Assembly: GCF_009766085.1 (NCBI RefSeq)
Contig: NZ_LMUF01000030.1
Span: 311,632-375,631, forward strand
Direction of reading: 5' to 3'
DNA: 64,000 nt
From: Burkholderia sp. S171
Lineage (GTDB): Bacteria; Pseudomonadota; Gammaproteobacteria; Burkholderiales; Burkholderiaceae
Shown: piece by piece, positions 43,301 through 51,686 of the stretch
Position numbering within the stretch: position 1 is the stretch's first letter
Layout of the letters: each line of letters begins with the position of its first letter
Notes under the pieces: model-generated
Databases searched by the model: none
What the model was told of the DNA's origin: nothing
Seen by the model: only the letters and a program-made list of their open reading frames with translations
Position numbers and translations under genes: made by a program

Positions 43301-43778
43301 GTACTTCGCATCGCTACGTAACGGGGTGGATCTGCCAATAGCAAAATTCGGTGTATTCACGCCGTTCGTGGCGCTTGAAATGCAGAGCGTGGAGAGTCCT
43401 GGATTTACTGAAACCGGAGCAGACTCGGTGAATCTGGCCGTCTCCGGGAATACGACGAATTCAATGCGGTCGCTACTCGGTGCTCAATGGCGCAAAGACG
43501 TCGATTGGCTTGGCCGCGCCTTGAGCTTGAACGGGCAACTGGCCTGGGCTCATCAATATGGCACGCAGACACAAGCGATTAACGCGCGCTTCGAAGGCGC
43601 AAGCGATAGTGGTTTTACAGTTCACGGCAGCGGACCGGCGCGAGATATGACACAGGTCGGTCTTGGAGCGCGAGTGGAATTGGGTCGGCAAATCCACGCC
43701 TTTTTGCGCTATGACGGTGAATTCGGCGGCGGTGGGCACACACACGCGGGAAGCGCAGGCGTCGATTACCGGTGGTGA
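40365..43778 (+). CDS. Autotransporter adhesin-like protein with internal repeats
   Basis: 1137 aa. An extended signal region (hydrophobic core IIRISILILVNCVA, cleavage probably after QARA). A passenger of about 770 residues rich in Gly, Ser, Thr, Asn and Ala forms beta-helix-like repeats (TNNGTVTGGYNA, VNNGSMIS, ITNSG-type turns). Two copies of a 51-residue unit (41718 and 41871 mark equal points) share SAAG-x-AVQAGSNVS. The autotransporter barrel (about 870-1137) ends VDYRW. Known for this class: secreted across the outer membrane as adhesin, protease or biofilm factor; no protease triad is visible. Confidence 0.9.
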   Translation: MRASIVSARGCPRCSLSGSKTGHGWLGALIIRISILILVNCVAEQARATDLESSQTGYALTPAGNPYNVIAGADIDTTAQATIGIYGSSIRPATWVLTNNGTVTGGYNAAEFDSPVVLVNNGSMISRATTSIALFGGGDVTNSAGSTIVGRLDGIYANSATSSVTNGGDIGGSAPDITKAQSGVHLPSGGAVTNLATGRIAAYGPGILANSATTVQNAGLITSLNGTAIDLTVGATGTGSVVSNSGTIVGQGGTAILFGPDDNTLILAGTSAITGIVDASAHGVSTTNTLILDGTSAGRFDMSSLGSTEQYRGFNILQKNDPGIWTFTGTNVAAQTWLVSGGGVEMAGHLSGSLMATPGATGLDIEVVSGGGIFDSSGSAVSVNNSSRVVNSGSISSSADGAAAVVANGAGTSISNAGSIAATGGNAAAITINALTGAASLTNERGGSITSAAGDAVQAGSNVSIINSGFIAATSGNGAGITIGAPTGPTTLQNKQGRSIKSAAGVAVQAGSNVSLYNAGTLIGNGAAVSFTGSNNRLTLDSGSQISGDLDGGSGSANALVLQGSGTLSSRTYGFSTLAMQGGDWTVSSSVQIGSSSAIESGTLRLTGALTSPVITVAPGATLTGTGTLNGALTVQGVIAPGVTSTATTTGLQPLAIGTLSVAGSYIQTAGSRYEANVSPQGIDLISVDGTATLQGGTVQARLRAGLFTPTDTYKIISTTSGLNGTFSGITTVNPFDSPSLVYDANNAYIHVQRGFQFAGGTPNQIAVEAALDHGVAGIGTGALPTRDFLSVAGDLVNLEGSSAYAALDQLGAEAYTAFPNAHFEAARLGMDAIDTRLTVARTAGACAAGEATALSASGERACSWITVLGSTGKTGGYDTWLSQQTSLAGVISGIDYRVAPKLTLGAALVAIHGNTSTDTLPVHGQFDSYQGALYGSYAPGAYWINATIGYARNDDEMKRSLFFTDTPRTALGNADGNQYFASLRNGVDLPIAKFGVFTPFVALEMQSVESPGFTETGADSVNLAVSGNTTNSMRSLLGAQWRKDVDWLGRALSLNGQLAWAHQYGTQTQAINARFEGASDSGFTVHGSGPARDMTQVGLGARVELGRQIHAFLRYDGEFGGGGHTHAGSAGVDYRW

Positions 43779-43899
43779 CTGACGCCCGGAAACCTGATGC
43801 AACATACCTGAGCGTTCCTCGCGCTGCGCGCACGTGAATTGAGTCCGACTGCCAAACGCAGCCCCGCCTGTCTTCGCGTGCGAATCGACCCACACGGGA

Positions 43900-46305
43900 T
43901 CAATCCACGGCATTAGACGGGGCTTCCCCCAACGGCAGGGCCGCTACGTCCGCCATCAGCCCCAGGCCGCAGACTCCAAACCGGTCGAGTAGCGCCTGCA
44001 CACCGTCTGCCGGAACCGCGCGAGAAAAGAGAAAGCCTTGTGCCTCGATCGGCCCAAGCCGGGACAACCATGCAACCTGCTCCTCGGTTTCGGTCCCTTC
44101 AACCACAACTGTCAATCCCAGCGACCGGGCGAGATTAACGATTGCAGACACCATCACGCAGACGCTGCGATCGTGTGGAATAGCCTGGATAAATGACCGG
44201 TCGACTTTCAGCGTATCGACGGCAAAACGGTTTAGATAAGACAGCGACGAATATCCGGTACCGAAATCATCCAGTGCGATCCTGACGCCGAGCCGCTTCA
44301 ACGCCGAAATCTTTTCCGCGACGATATCCGGAAATTCCATCATCACAGTTTCGGTAATCTCGAGTTCGAGTTTGCCCGGCGCAATACCGCTTTCGCGAAT
44401 AGCGGCCGCTACCGTCTCAAGCAAATCCCCACGCCAGAACTGCACTGCCGAGATATTCACCGCGAGCGACAACCCGTCATACCCTTGACGCTGCCAGATG
44501 GCCAATTGCCGGCAAGCTGTATGAATCACGAAGTCACCGATAGGCACGATCAGTCCCGTCGATTCCGCGACCGGAATGAACTCGTTAGCGGGAATCAGAC
44601 CGTGCTGCGGATGATTCCATCGCGCCAACGCTTCGAAACCTGTGATACATCGCCGGGTCAGATCGATCTTTGGCTGATAAGCGAGGAACAATTGATCCTG
44701 AGCCAAAGCGACGCGTAATTGCTGTTCCCACTTCATCAAATGATCGGCGCGATGCGATAACTGCGGCGAATAGAATTGATAGCAGTTCTTGCCCGCATCC
44801 TTCGCGCTGTACATGGCCAAGTCGGCCTTCTTCAGCAAGTCGATTTCGCTCTCGCTCGACACTGAATACAACGCAATGCCAATGCTCGCGTGCAACACGA
44901 AGGCGCTGCCGCGCACGTCGAAAGGCGTCGCGAACATATGCGAAACCGCTTCCGCCAGTTCAACCGCTTGCCGCTCGACGTCGGCGCCCTTGACCACCAC
45001 GACGAATTCGTCGCCGCCAATGCGCGACAGCGTGCCATTGTCGCTGACCGTTTCCGCCAGCCTCGACGCGGTCATCTGCAAGACGATGTCGCCGGCGTTA
45101 TGGCCGAGGGTGTCGTTGACGGTCTTGAAGTTGTCGAGATCGATGAAAAGCAGCGCAAGATGGCCGACGTTCTCCGGCTTGGCAACGTCGTGACGCAGCA
45201 TTTGCAGCGTGGAATAACGGTTTCGCAGACCGGTCAGCAAATCGTATTCAACCAGATGCGTCATCTCGCGCTCACGCCCGAGCAGCTTGCCGATCAACCC
45301 GGTCGCTACCGCAAAAAATCCGAGCATGGCGAGCGAGATGAAGGTCGCCATCAACAGATAAACACGCCGCGTGTGATTGAAGTCGGTGAATTCCTCGGCC
45401 TGCGACAGCCCGACAAGCACACCGAGCGGATAGCCATCTATGTGCCGATACGAAACGATGCGCGTGACGTTGTCGATCGGATCGACATAGATGCCGGATG
45501 CGTGCTCGGAGGTCGGGTACACGCCGCTTGCCGTGAACGCGCCTTGCGGGGCGGCGCCACCGTTGGCCGTTTTGATCGGAAGTCCTTCGGGTTTGCCGGA
45601 CGCCGTGCTTGCACCCACGCCGGTGCTGCGTGCGAGCACCGAGCCGTTGTCCGAAATCACGGCGACCACGCCGTCGCGTCCGATCGACGCCACGTTGTAG
45701 AAGTCGCTCGTGAAGTAGCTGGGATCCTCCGACACCACCACGACGCCCGCGAACGAGCCGTCGGGATGGTTCAGGCGGCGCGTGATCTGCAGCGTCCATT
45801 GCCGGGAGACGCGGCCCAGGACGGGCTTGCTGATGTAGAGCAGGTCGTCGTTGGAAAGCGCGTGAATCCGGAAATGTTCGCGATCGGAAAGATCGACAGG
45901 TTTCGATATGGCGCCCGTCGTGGACCCGATCAGCATGCCGTGTTCATCGATCAACGAGACTTGCACCAACGTGTCGCTCTGCACCACGCCTTTTTCAACC
46001 GTGCTCGCGAGGTTGAACTGTCCAGGGGTCTTTTCGAACTCGTATTTGACGAAACGCGTGATCTGGTCGACTTGGTGAATGGCTTTGATCGTGTGCTGCT
46101 CGAGCGCGGACGAAAGAATGGCCGCTGAGGCCATTGACGCGTGCGTGGCGGCATCGCGCTCAACCGACAGGCGCGCGAAGATCACCGTCCACAGCAGGAC
46201 GAGCACGAGCGCGCCCAACGCCGGAATGGCGAACAATGCGCGGCGCCGTCGCGGAAAATCCGCTTGTTTCATGTCGCGTGGCGCTTTGGGCCGTGATCGA
46301 TTCAT
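43900..46305 (-). CDS. GGDEF-EAL protein with periplasmic Cache sensor
   Basis: 801 aa from the ATG at 46305; earlier (46368) and later (46272) starts are possible. A TM helix (LFAIPALGALVLVLLWTVIF), a periplasmic double-Cache-like sensor of about 270 residues, a second TM (LLMATFISLAMLGFFAVATG), a GGDEF domain with intact SRIGGDEFVV, then an EAL domain with GFEALARWNHP, LELEITETVMM, DDFGTGYSSLSYL and LKVDRSFIQ. Both active sites look intact, so it could make or break c-di-GMP depending on signal. Confidence 0.94.
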   Translation of the reverse strand: MNRSRPKAPRDMKQADFPRRRRALFAIPALGALVLVLLWTVIFARLSVERDAATHASMASAAILSSALEQHTIKAIHQVDQITRFVKYEFEKTPGQFNLASTVEKGVVQSDTLVQVSLIDEHGMLIGSTTGAISKPVDLSDREHFRIHALSNDDLLYISKPVLGRVSRQWTLQITRRLNHPDGSFAGVVVVSEDPSYFTSDFYNVASIGRDGVVAVISDNGSVLARSTGVGASTASGKPEGLPIKTANGGAAPQGAFTASGVYPTSEHASGIYVDPIDNVTRIVSYRHIDGYPLGVLVGLSQAEEFTDFNHTRRVYLLMATFISLAMLGFFAVATGLIGKLLGREREMTHLVEYDLLTGLRNRYSTLQMLRHDVAKPENVGHLALLFIDLDNFKTVNDTLGHNAGDIVLQMTASRLAETVSDNGTLSRIGGDEFVVVVKGADVERQAVELAEAVSHMFATPFDVRGSAFVLHASIGIALYSVSSESEIDLLKKADLAMYSAKDAGKNCYQFYSPQLSHRADHLMKWEQQLRVALAQDQLFLAYQPKIDLTRRCITGFEALARWNHPQHGLIPANEFIPVAESTGLIVPIGDFVIHTACRQLAIWQRQGYDGLSLAVNISAVQFWRGDLLETVAAAIRESGIAPGKLELEITETVMMEFPDIVAEKISALKRLGVRIALDDFGTGYSSLSYLNRFAVDTLKVDRSFIQAIPHDRSVCVMVSAIVNLARSLGLTVVVEGTETEEQVAWLSRLGPIEAQGFLFSRAVPADGVQALLDRFGVCGLGLMADVAALPLGEAPSNAVD

Positions 46306-46651
46306 GGGTTTGGTCAGTCCATGGACCCTGTGACGGGTTGAGCCGGTAATGCGTCCGGAACAACACAAATGGGTGTCGGCATTGCTGAAGCGCGTTCAAT
46401 GCCGGTGAGGCGGGGCATTATTGCCGATTCCCGATAAATCCGGGCCATCGTTCGAATTATTTGCAGCCCCTCTTTCCAGGTTAGGGCCGACGGGCGCGTC
46501 AAGCACGCTTTCATTTCGATTTCGATGGTTTTGGTGTTGCCGCTTTTAGAACTCCGTTCGGCGTTGACCCGGGTTGACCGGTGCCGCTGGTTATCCAGTC
46601 TCCCCCGCGTGAGGCTGATTTCCATAATGGCGGCTGAGCCAGATAATACCA
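46306..46651. other. 346-bp intergenic region
   Basis: Only a short direct repeat (GGTTGACC-like, near 46570) is seen; no ORF with a ribosome binding site. Confidence 0.4.
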
Positions 46652-46852
46652 ATGACAACCCGCTTAGATATTACTGAAGGCGACTCATTTAAGGAAGCGT
46701 GGCGGCGAGGCGAAGTATCGAGGTATACACGGATAGGCTGGGACGCTTATCTGGAGGGGCTTTGGACGGGCGGCGTTCGTTTCGTCAATGTGAATTTAAG
46801 CGAACAAAAATGCGGTAATTTGTATCCCGACGCCAAGTGGCATCGGGATTAA
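46652..46852 (+). CDS. Small hypothetical protein, uncertain
   Basis: 66 aa, MTTRLDITEGDSFKEAWRRG..., ending KCGNLYPDAKWHRD. Plausible amino-acid make-up, lower GC than neighbours, but no ribosome binding site before the ATG. Not recognised. Confidence 0.4.
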   Translation: MTTRLDITEGDSFKEAWRRGEVSRYTRIGWDAYLEGLWTGGVRFVNVNLSEQKCGNLYPDAKWHRD

Positions 46853-46911
46853 GAGCAAGACTAAAATTCGTTGCAGCGATTTATGCTTCTTAAGCGTTTA
46901 ACGCGGCGGTT

Positions 46912-47376
46912 TCAGCTCACTTCCGCAATCAATTCAATTTCGACGCACGCGCCAAGCGGAATTTGCGCTACGCCAAATGCCGAGCGTGCATGTTTGCCGG
47001 CCTCACCGAAAATATCGGCTATCAACTCGGACGCGCCATTGGTCACCAGATGCTGCTCGGTGAACTCGAACGTGGAGTTGACGAGGCTCATTACCTTCAC
47101 GATGCGCGTCACCTTATTCAGGTCACCGACATGCGCGTGCAGCGTCGCGATCAGGTCGATGGCGATGGAGCGTGCGGCGGCGCGGCCTTCCTCGGTCGTG
47201 AGCGTAGCGCCCAGTTTGCCTGCCCACACCTTGCCGTCCTTCTTCGCGATGTGGCCGGACAGATAAACCGTGTTGCCGCTTTGCGCACTCATCACGTAGG
47301 CGGCGGCGGGCGCGCCGGCTGTCGGCAATTCGATGCCGAGTTCCTTCAGCTTGTCGTAGACGTTCAGTTGGGCCAT
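46912..47376 (-). CDS. RidA family protein (YjgH-like)
   Basis: 154 aa, longer than canonical RidA (about 130). Seen: GNTVYLSGHIAKKDGKVWAG, TTEEGRAAARSIAIDLIATLHA, VNSTFEFTEQHLVTNGASELIADIFGE, and HARSAFGVAQIPLGACVEIELIAEV. The catalytic Arg of true enamine deaminases (R105 in RidA) is replaced here in the IPLGA context, though R in HARSA is near. Likely binds or hydrolyses small imines; next to an aminotransferase gene, which fits removing reactive PLP-enzyme products. Confidence 0.92.
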   Translation of the reverse strand: MAQLNVYDKLKELGIELPTAGAPAAAYVMSAQSGNTVYLSGHIAKKDGKVWAGKLGATLTTEEGRAAARSIAIDLIATLHAHVGDLNKVTRIVKVMSLVNSTFEFTEQHLVTNGASELIADIFGEAGKHARSAFGVAQIPLGACVEIELIAEVS

Positions 47377-47460
47377 GGGGTATTCCCTAAAAATGGAAAG
47401 GATGACGCGAGAGCGCGCCGAGGCAGACGTCCCGCCGCGGCCCGCTTTAATGCAACGAGA

Positions 47461-48669
47461 TCAGACCAGCGCGCGGATCAGCGCACCGAGCTTGGCGACA
47501 CCTTCGTCGATTTTCGCCGGCGGCACGGTCACGAACGACAGGCGCAGCGTGTTGTGTTCTGCTTCATTCGCGAAGAACGGACCGCCCGGCACGAACGCGA
47601 CGTGCTGCTCGATTGACTGCTCGAGCAGCTTCATTGTATCGATGTGCTTATTGGCGTGTTTCGGAAGCTTGACCCACACGAACATGCCACCCTCCGGACG
47701 GTTCCATTCAACGCCCGCCGGCATGTGCTGTTCGAGCGACGCCAGCATGGCCGCGCATTGATCACGATACAGCGCGCGGATCTTCGGGATATGCGTCTCG
47801 AGAAAGCCGTCCTTGACGACCTCGTGCACGATGCGCTGCGTGAGGCTCGGCGTATGCAGGTCGGTTGCCTGCTTCGCCTGCACCAGCTTGAAGTGCAACT
47901 CTTCGGGCGCAATGATGTAACCCACGCGCATGCCGGGCGACAGGACCTTCGAGAACGAACCCAGGTGCACGATGTGATCGGGCGCCATCGACAGCATGGT
48001 CGGCAGCGGTGTGCCGGCGTAGTCGAGTGCGGCGTACGGATCGTCCTCAATCACCGGGAAGCCTGCGCGTTGCGCAAACGCGGCCAGCGCAGTGCGGCGT
48101 TCCAGCGACAGGCGACGGCCCGTCGGATTCTGGAAATTCGGCTGCGCGTACAAGAGGCGAGCATCGGCCGTCAGCGCGGCGTCGAGCGAGGACGGGATCA
48201 AGCCGTGCTCGTCGGTCGGGACTTGCACGTAGTTTGGCTCGTACATTGAAAAAGACTGCAGCGCGCCGAGATACGTAGGCGTTTCGACCAGTACGCGGCT
48301 GGCGGGATCGATCAGCACCTTGCCGAGCAGGTCGAGCGCTTGTTGCGAGCCGGTTGTGATCAGCACTTGCGATGGCCGGATCGACGCGCCGTTGACCGAG
48401 TAGCGTTGCGCGACCCATTCGCGCAGCGGCAGATAACCTTCGGTGGCGCTGTATTGCAGTGCGGCGGCGGGGCTGTCGCGCAGGATGCGGTCACACGCCA
48501 CGCGCATTTCTTCAACTGGAAACGTAGCCGGCGACGGCAATCCGCCCGCGAACGAAATGACCTCGGGCCGCTCGGTGACCTTCAGGATTTCGCGAATGGC
48601 CGAACTGGTGAGCTTTCTCGCACGTTCGGAAAGCTGCCACGGCTTGGCTTGAAGGTCGGCTTGATTCAT
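47461..48669 (-). CDS. PLP-dependent class I/II aminotransferase
   Basis: 402 aa, fold type I. The PLP lysine is in LGSFSKVLSPGMRVGYI; other sites are TTGSQQALDLLGKVLI, YAQPNFQNPTGRRLSLERR and VIEDDPYAALDY. The pattern is that of 2-aminoadipate/LysN-like and MocR-related aminotransferases without a DNA-binding domain. Substrate unknown. 84 bp upstream of ridA on the same strand, probably one operon. Confidence 0.93.
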   Translation of the reverse strand: MNQADLQAKPWQLSERARKLTSSAIREILKVTERPEVISFAGGLPSPATFPVEEMRVACDRILRDSPAAALQYSATEGYLPLREWVAQRYSVNGASIRPSQVLITTGSQQALDLLGKVLIDPASRVLVETPTYLGALQSFSMYEPNYVQVPTDEHGLIPSSLDAALTADARLLYAQPNFQNPTGRRLSLERRTALAAFAQRAGFPVIEDDPYAALDYAGTPLPTMLSMAPDHIVHLGSFSKVLSPGMRVGYIIAPEELHFKLVQAKQATDLHTPSLTQRIVHEVVKDGFLETHIPKIRALYRDQCAAMLASLEQHMPAGVEWNRPEGGMFVWVKLPKHANKHIDTMKLLEQSIEQHVAFVPGGPFFANEAEHNTLRLSFVTVPPAKIDEGVAKLGALIRALV

Positions 48670-48874
48670 GGGGTCCTCGGTTGGTCTCGGTAAGCGGTTC
48701 TAATGCGTTTGCGGGTTGATAAATACTGCACGATGTTCTGAATAAGGTCCTGCGTACTGCGTGCAATCCATTGCAATCGGGGTACGGCGGCAGACGCTTA
48801 TTATGGCGTGCCCGATGCTCCGGTGGCGGCGGTCGATTGTCAAACCAGCACAGCTACGAAGCACGCCGGATGGT

Positions 48875-49732
48875 CTAGCGCTGGTCTTCCTGCATTGTTT
48901 CGTCTTGCGCCGGCTCGGCCGTTTCCTCGGGCGCGTCCGTGTCATTCGCTGCGGTTGCGTCCTCAGTCTTCTTGCTCTTCGCGCGCTTGCGGGCCGGCTT
49001 GGCTGGCGTGATCTCCGCCTGTTTTGCCGCATCGATTGATTCCGCCGATTCCCCCAGCGTAACAATGGAGGCATCCGCCAGTTCAAACTCCGCGACGAGT
49101 ACCGGCGCACCCGCCGTCACCTCGACCTGCATCAGATGCGACACACCGAGCCATGCCAGTTGCTCGGAGATCAGGTGCGCACGCGGATGAAATCCCGTCA
49201 GCGACTTCAGTGCGATACCCGTTTCCGGTAACGATTCGCTCGGATGCTGCGGCGTGTCCCACTGGATCAGCGATGGCAAAAGCCCGTCGCCGGCATCCTG
49301 CCACGCGGGGAAAGCGCCATCGGCGGGAATGGTGAGATTCCATGCGTTCCCGCCGCGCGTCATGGCCACCACTGCCGGGATACGCTCCGGGTACTGCGCC
49401 TGCCAGCGCGTCAGCAGCTTCGGCCGGTTCACCCGCACAACCCAATGCACGAGTTGCGGACCGGCGTCGAGACGTAAGCGCTGCGCCGGGTCGTCCAGAG
49501 CAAAGAGGCGAGGCCGTGGCGTATCAATAACAGCAGCATCCGGGTCGATCGCGATCACCTCGAGATACGCGCCACCCCACAGATTCAGCAGGCGGTTATG
49601 CGTGCGCATCAGCGGATGCGCACCGCCGCCGGTCATCTCGACGCCCAGTTTCGCGGCGATAAAGTCCGCGCCTTCTTCCAACGTGCGGGCGGCGATAACG
49701 AGGTGATCGAGTTGCAGCGGATAAGCGGTCAT
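48875..49732 (-). CDS. VOC/glyoxalase-like domain protein with disordered tail
   Basis: 285 aa. Residues 1-235 carry a glyoxalase_3-type fold: LDHLVIAARTLEEGADFIAAKLG at the start and ...GGAHPLMRTHNRLLNLWGGAYLEVIAID. The last 45 residues form a low-complexity tail, basic (KPARKRAKSKK) then acidic (APEETAEPAQDE). The metal and substrate are unknown. Divergent from the MocR-type gene, which may regulate it. Confidence 0.87.
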   Translation of the reverse strand: MTAYPLQLDHLVIAARTLEEGADFIAAKLGVEMTGGGAHPLMRTHNRLLNLWGGAYLEVIAIDPDAAVIDTPRPRLFALDDPAQRLRLDAGPQLVHWVVRVNRPKLLTRWQAQYPERIPAVVAMTRGGNAWNLTIPADGAFPAWQDAGDGLLPSLIQWDTPQHPSESLPETGIALKSLTGFHPRAHLISEQLAWLGVSHLMQVEVTAGAPVLVAEFELADASIVTLGESAESIDAAKQAEITPAKPARKRAKSKKTEDATAANDTDAPEETAEPAQDETMQEDQR

Positions 49733-50055
49733 AGTGCACGAATAGCGTGAAGGAAAATTGCCCGGACAACGCCGGCTAAGCTCGTCAGCATACCCGTTCC
49801 GCTTGGCCGTGCCGCTGCGTTAGCCATCTGGCCGGGTATTTGGCCAGACGATCGGCGCACAACCGGCAGACAACTCGAAGCGGCCGAAAACCGGTCCGGA
49901 ACGCCCTCTGCAACGGTGAAAGCGCATGAAACGGGTGCAAAAACCGCCAAGTTTACCCATCGTCCCAGTCTTAAATGTATCGGCAACGACCGTAACAGTA
50001 ACGGTACAATCGATCCGATACTCTGCGGTACAGTCATCGAACGCATTCAATCCCG
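49733..50055. promoter_or_regulatory. Divergent region with CGGTACA direct repeats
   Basis: CGGTACA occurs at 50002-50008 and 50026-50032, 24 bp apart and in the same orientation, about 50 and 25 bp before the MocR-type gene. Also ACCGT...ACGGT near 49990-50005. MocR-type proteins are known to bind direct repeats, so this may be autoregulatory. Confidence 0.45.
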
Positions 50056-51510
50056 ATGGAACCTGACATGTCAGTCCCGCTCGACCAGATTCCCGCGCCG
50101 CACGGCGCGCCTCAACTGACGCTCGTCGACCAGTTGGTCCAGTGGGGCCGGCGCCGTATTGACGAACGGGTGTTTCGTCCCGGCATGCGTATGCCGTCCA
50201 TCCGCAAACTCGCGGTGGACAAGGGCGTGTCGCGCTTCACGGTGGTCGAGGCGTACGAACGGCTAGTCGCGCACGGTTATCTCGACTCGCGGCGCGGCTC
50301 CGGGTTTTTCGTGCGCGACCGGACCAGTTCCAACGATTCCCACGTCCACCCGACACTGGCCACTGAGCGCGCACCGGTGCCTAGCACCATCGATGTGGTC
50401 TGGCTGCTGCGCAACATGCTGCATACGTCGAGTCCGGCGAAAGGGCCGGGCATCGGTTATCTGCCTTCCAGCTGGCTGAATGGCGAACTGCTGACCGGCG
50501 CGCTGCGCTCGATGAGCCGGCAAAGCGGTGCGCAAATGCTCGGCTTTGGCTCGGCGCAAGGATTCCTGCCGCTGCGTCAGCAAATCCAGACTCGGCTGGA
50601 AGAGCTGGAAATAGGTGCGTCGACGGAGCAAATCGTGATGGTGTCGGGCGTGACGCAGGCTATTGACCTGATCGCGCGGGTCTTCGTCAAACCCGGCGAC
50701 ACGGTCATAGTTGGCGACCCCGCCTGGTTCCAGATGTTCGGCCGCTTCGTGGCGCAGGGCGCGCGGCTTGTCGGCATGCCTTACACGCCGGATGGGCCCG
50801 ATCTCGACGCGCTCGAAGCCATGGTCCAGACCTGGCGCCCGAAGATGCTCGTGATCAATTCCGTGCTGCAGAATCCCACCGGCACGTCGCTGACCGCGGC
50901 GCAGGCGTTTCGCATCCTGCAACTCGCGGAAACCTACGATTTCATCGTCGTGGAAGACGATATCTACGGTGATCTCTGCCCGACCAATTTCCCCGCGACG
51001 CGCCTCGCGAGCCTCGACCAACTGAAGCGGGTGATTTTCCTCAACAGTTATTCGAAGACGCTCGCGCCGAACCTGCGCGTGGGTTATGTCGCCGCGGCGC
51101 CTGAAGTGGCGAATGCTATTGCCGATCAGAAAATGCTGGTCGGCATGACGAGCCCCGAACTTAACGAGCGCGTGCTGTACAAAGTGCTCACCGACGGCCA
51201 CTACCGGCGTCACGTCGAACGGCTGCGTGCAAAACTGGACGGGGTCCGGGAGAAAACCGTCCGGATGTTCGAAAAAGTCGGCTACAAGCCGTATCTGGTG
51301 CCATCGGCGGGCATGTTTTTATGGGCCGATACCGGCGTGGACTCCGAGGGGCTCGCCGCCGCCGGACACGAAGCCGGCTTCTTGCTGACGCCCGGCAGCC
51401 TGTTTTCCCCGCATCAACTTCCCAGCACGTGGATGCGCTTCAACATCGCGAATTGCGGCGATCCGGGCCTGCCCGCGATGCTCTCCGCCTACTCGGATCG
51501 CGTCGGGTAG
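50056..51510 (+). CDS. MocR-type regulator (GntR HTH fused to aminotransferase domain)
   Basis: 484 aa; a start four codons later (50068) is possible. The N-terminal winged HTH ([50 protein letters not shown]) is GntR type. A linker leads to a full fold-type I domain with [27 protein letters not shown] and the PLP lysine in [15 protein letters not shown]. Known role: PLP-sensing regulators of vitamin B6, GABA or taurine genes. Target here unknown; the divergent VOC gene is a candidate. Confidence 0.93.
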   Translation: MEPDMSVPLDQIPAPHGAPQLTLVDQLVQWGRRRIDERVFRPGMRMPSIRKLAVDKGVSRFTVVEAYERLVAHGYLDSRRGSGFFVRDRTSSNDSHVHPTLATERAPVPSTIDVVWLLRNMLHTSSPAKGPGIGYLPSSWLNGELLTGALRSMSRQSGAQMLGFGSAQGFLPLRQQIQTRLEELEIGASTEQIVMVSGVTQAIDLIARVFVKPGDTVIVGDPAWFQMFGRFVAQGARLVGMPYTPDGPDLDALEAMVQTWRPKMLVINSVLQNPTGTSLTAAQAFRILQLAETYDFIVVEDDIYGDLCPTNFPATRLASLDQLKRVIFLNSYSKTLAPNLRVGYVAAAPEVANAIADQKMLVGMTSPELNERVLYKVLTDGHYRRHVERLRAKLDGVREKTVRMFEKVGYKPYLVPSAGMFLWADTGVDSEGLAAAGHEAGFLLTPGSLFSPHQLPSTWMRFNIANCGDPGLPAMLSAYSDRVG

Positions 51511-51565
51511 CGCTGCCGCAGCACGCTCAAGTGCAATCAAGAGGTGCCGCGAGGCGGTTCGACCT

Positions 51566-51593
51566 CTTGAAATTATCGCGGGCGACCTCATGT
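51566..51593 (+). promoter_or_regulatory. Heat-shock (sigma-32) promoter of htpG
   Basis: CTTGAAA, 13 nt, CCTCATGT; the consensus is CTTGAAA-N11-16-CCCCATNT. Predicted start near 51600, an 87-nt leader. Confidence 0.8.
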
Positions 51594-51686
51594 TTCGCAG
51601 AATTCGCGCGATGCATTCCGGCTGCAGGGTGCATCGCCGCCGTTAAAAAAACCCGTCAACATCAGACACAACCAGAGGAACCGACC

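Noticed and set aside
44890-46128. 412-codon plus-strand frame opposite the GGDEF-EAL gene
   Set aside because: Antisense shadow; Arg/His/Asp-rich with no start signal.
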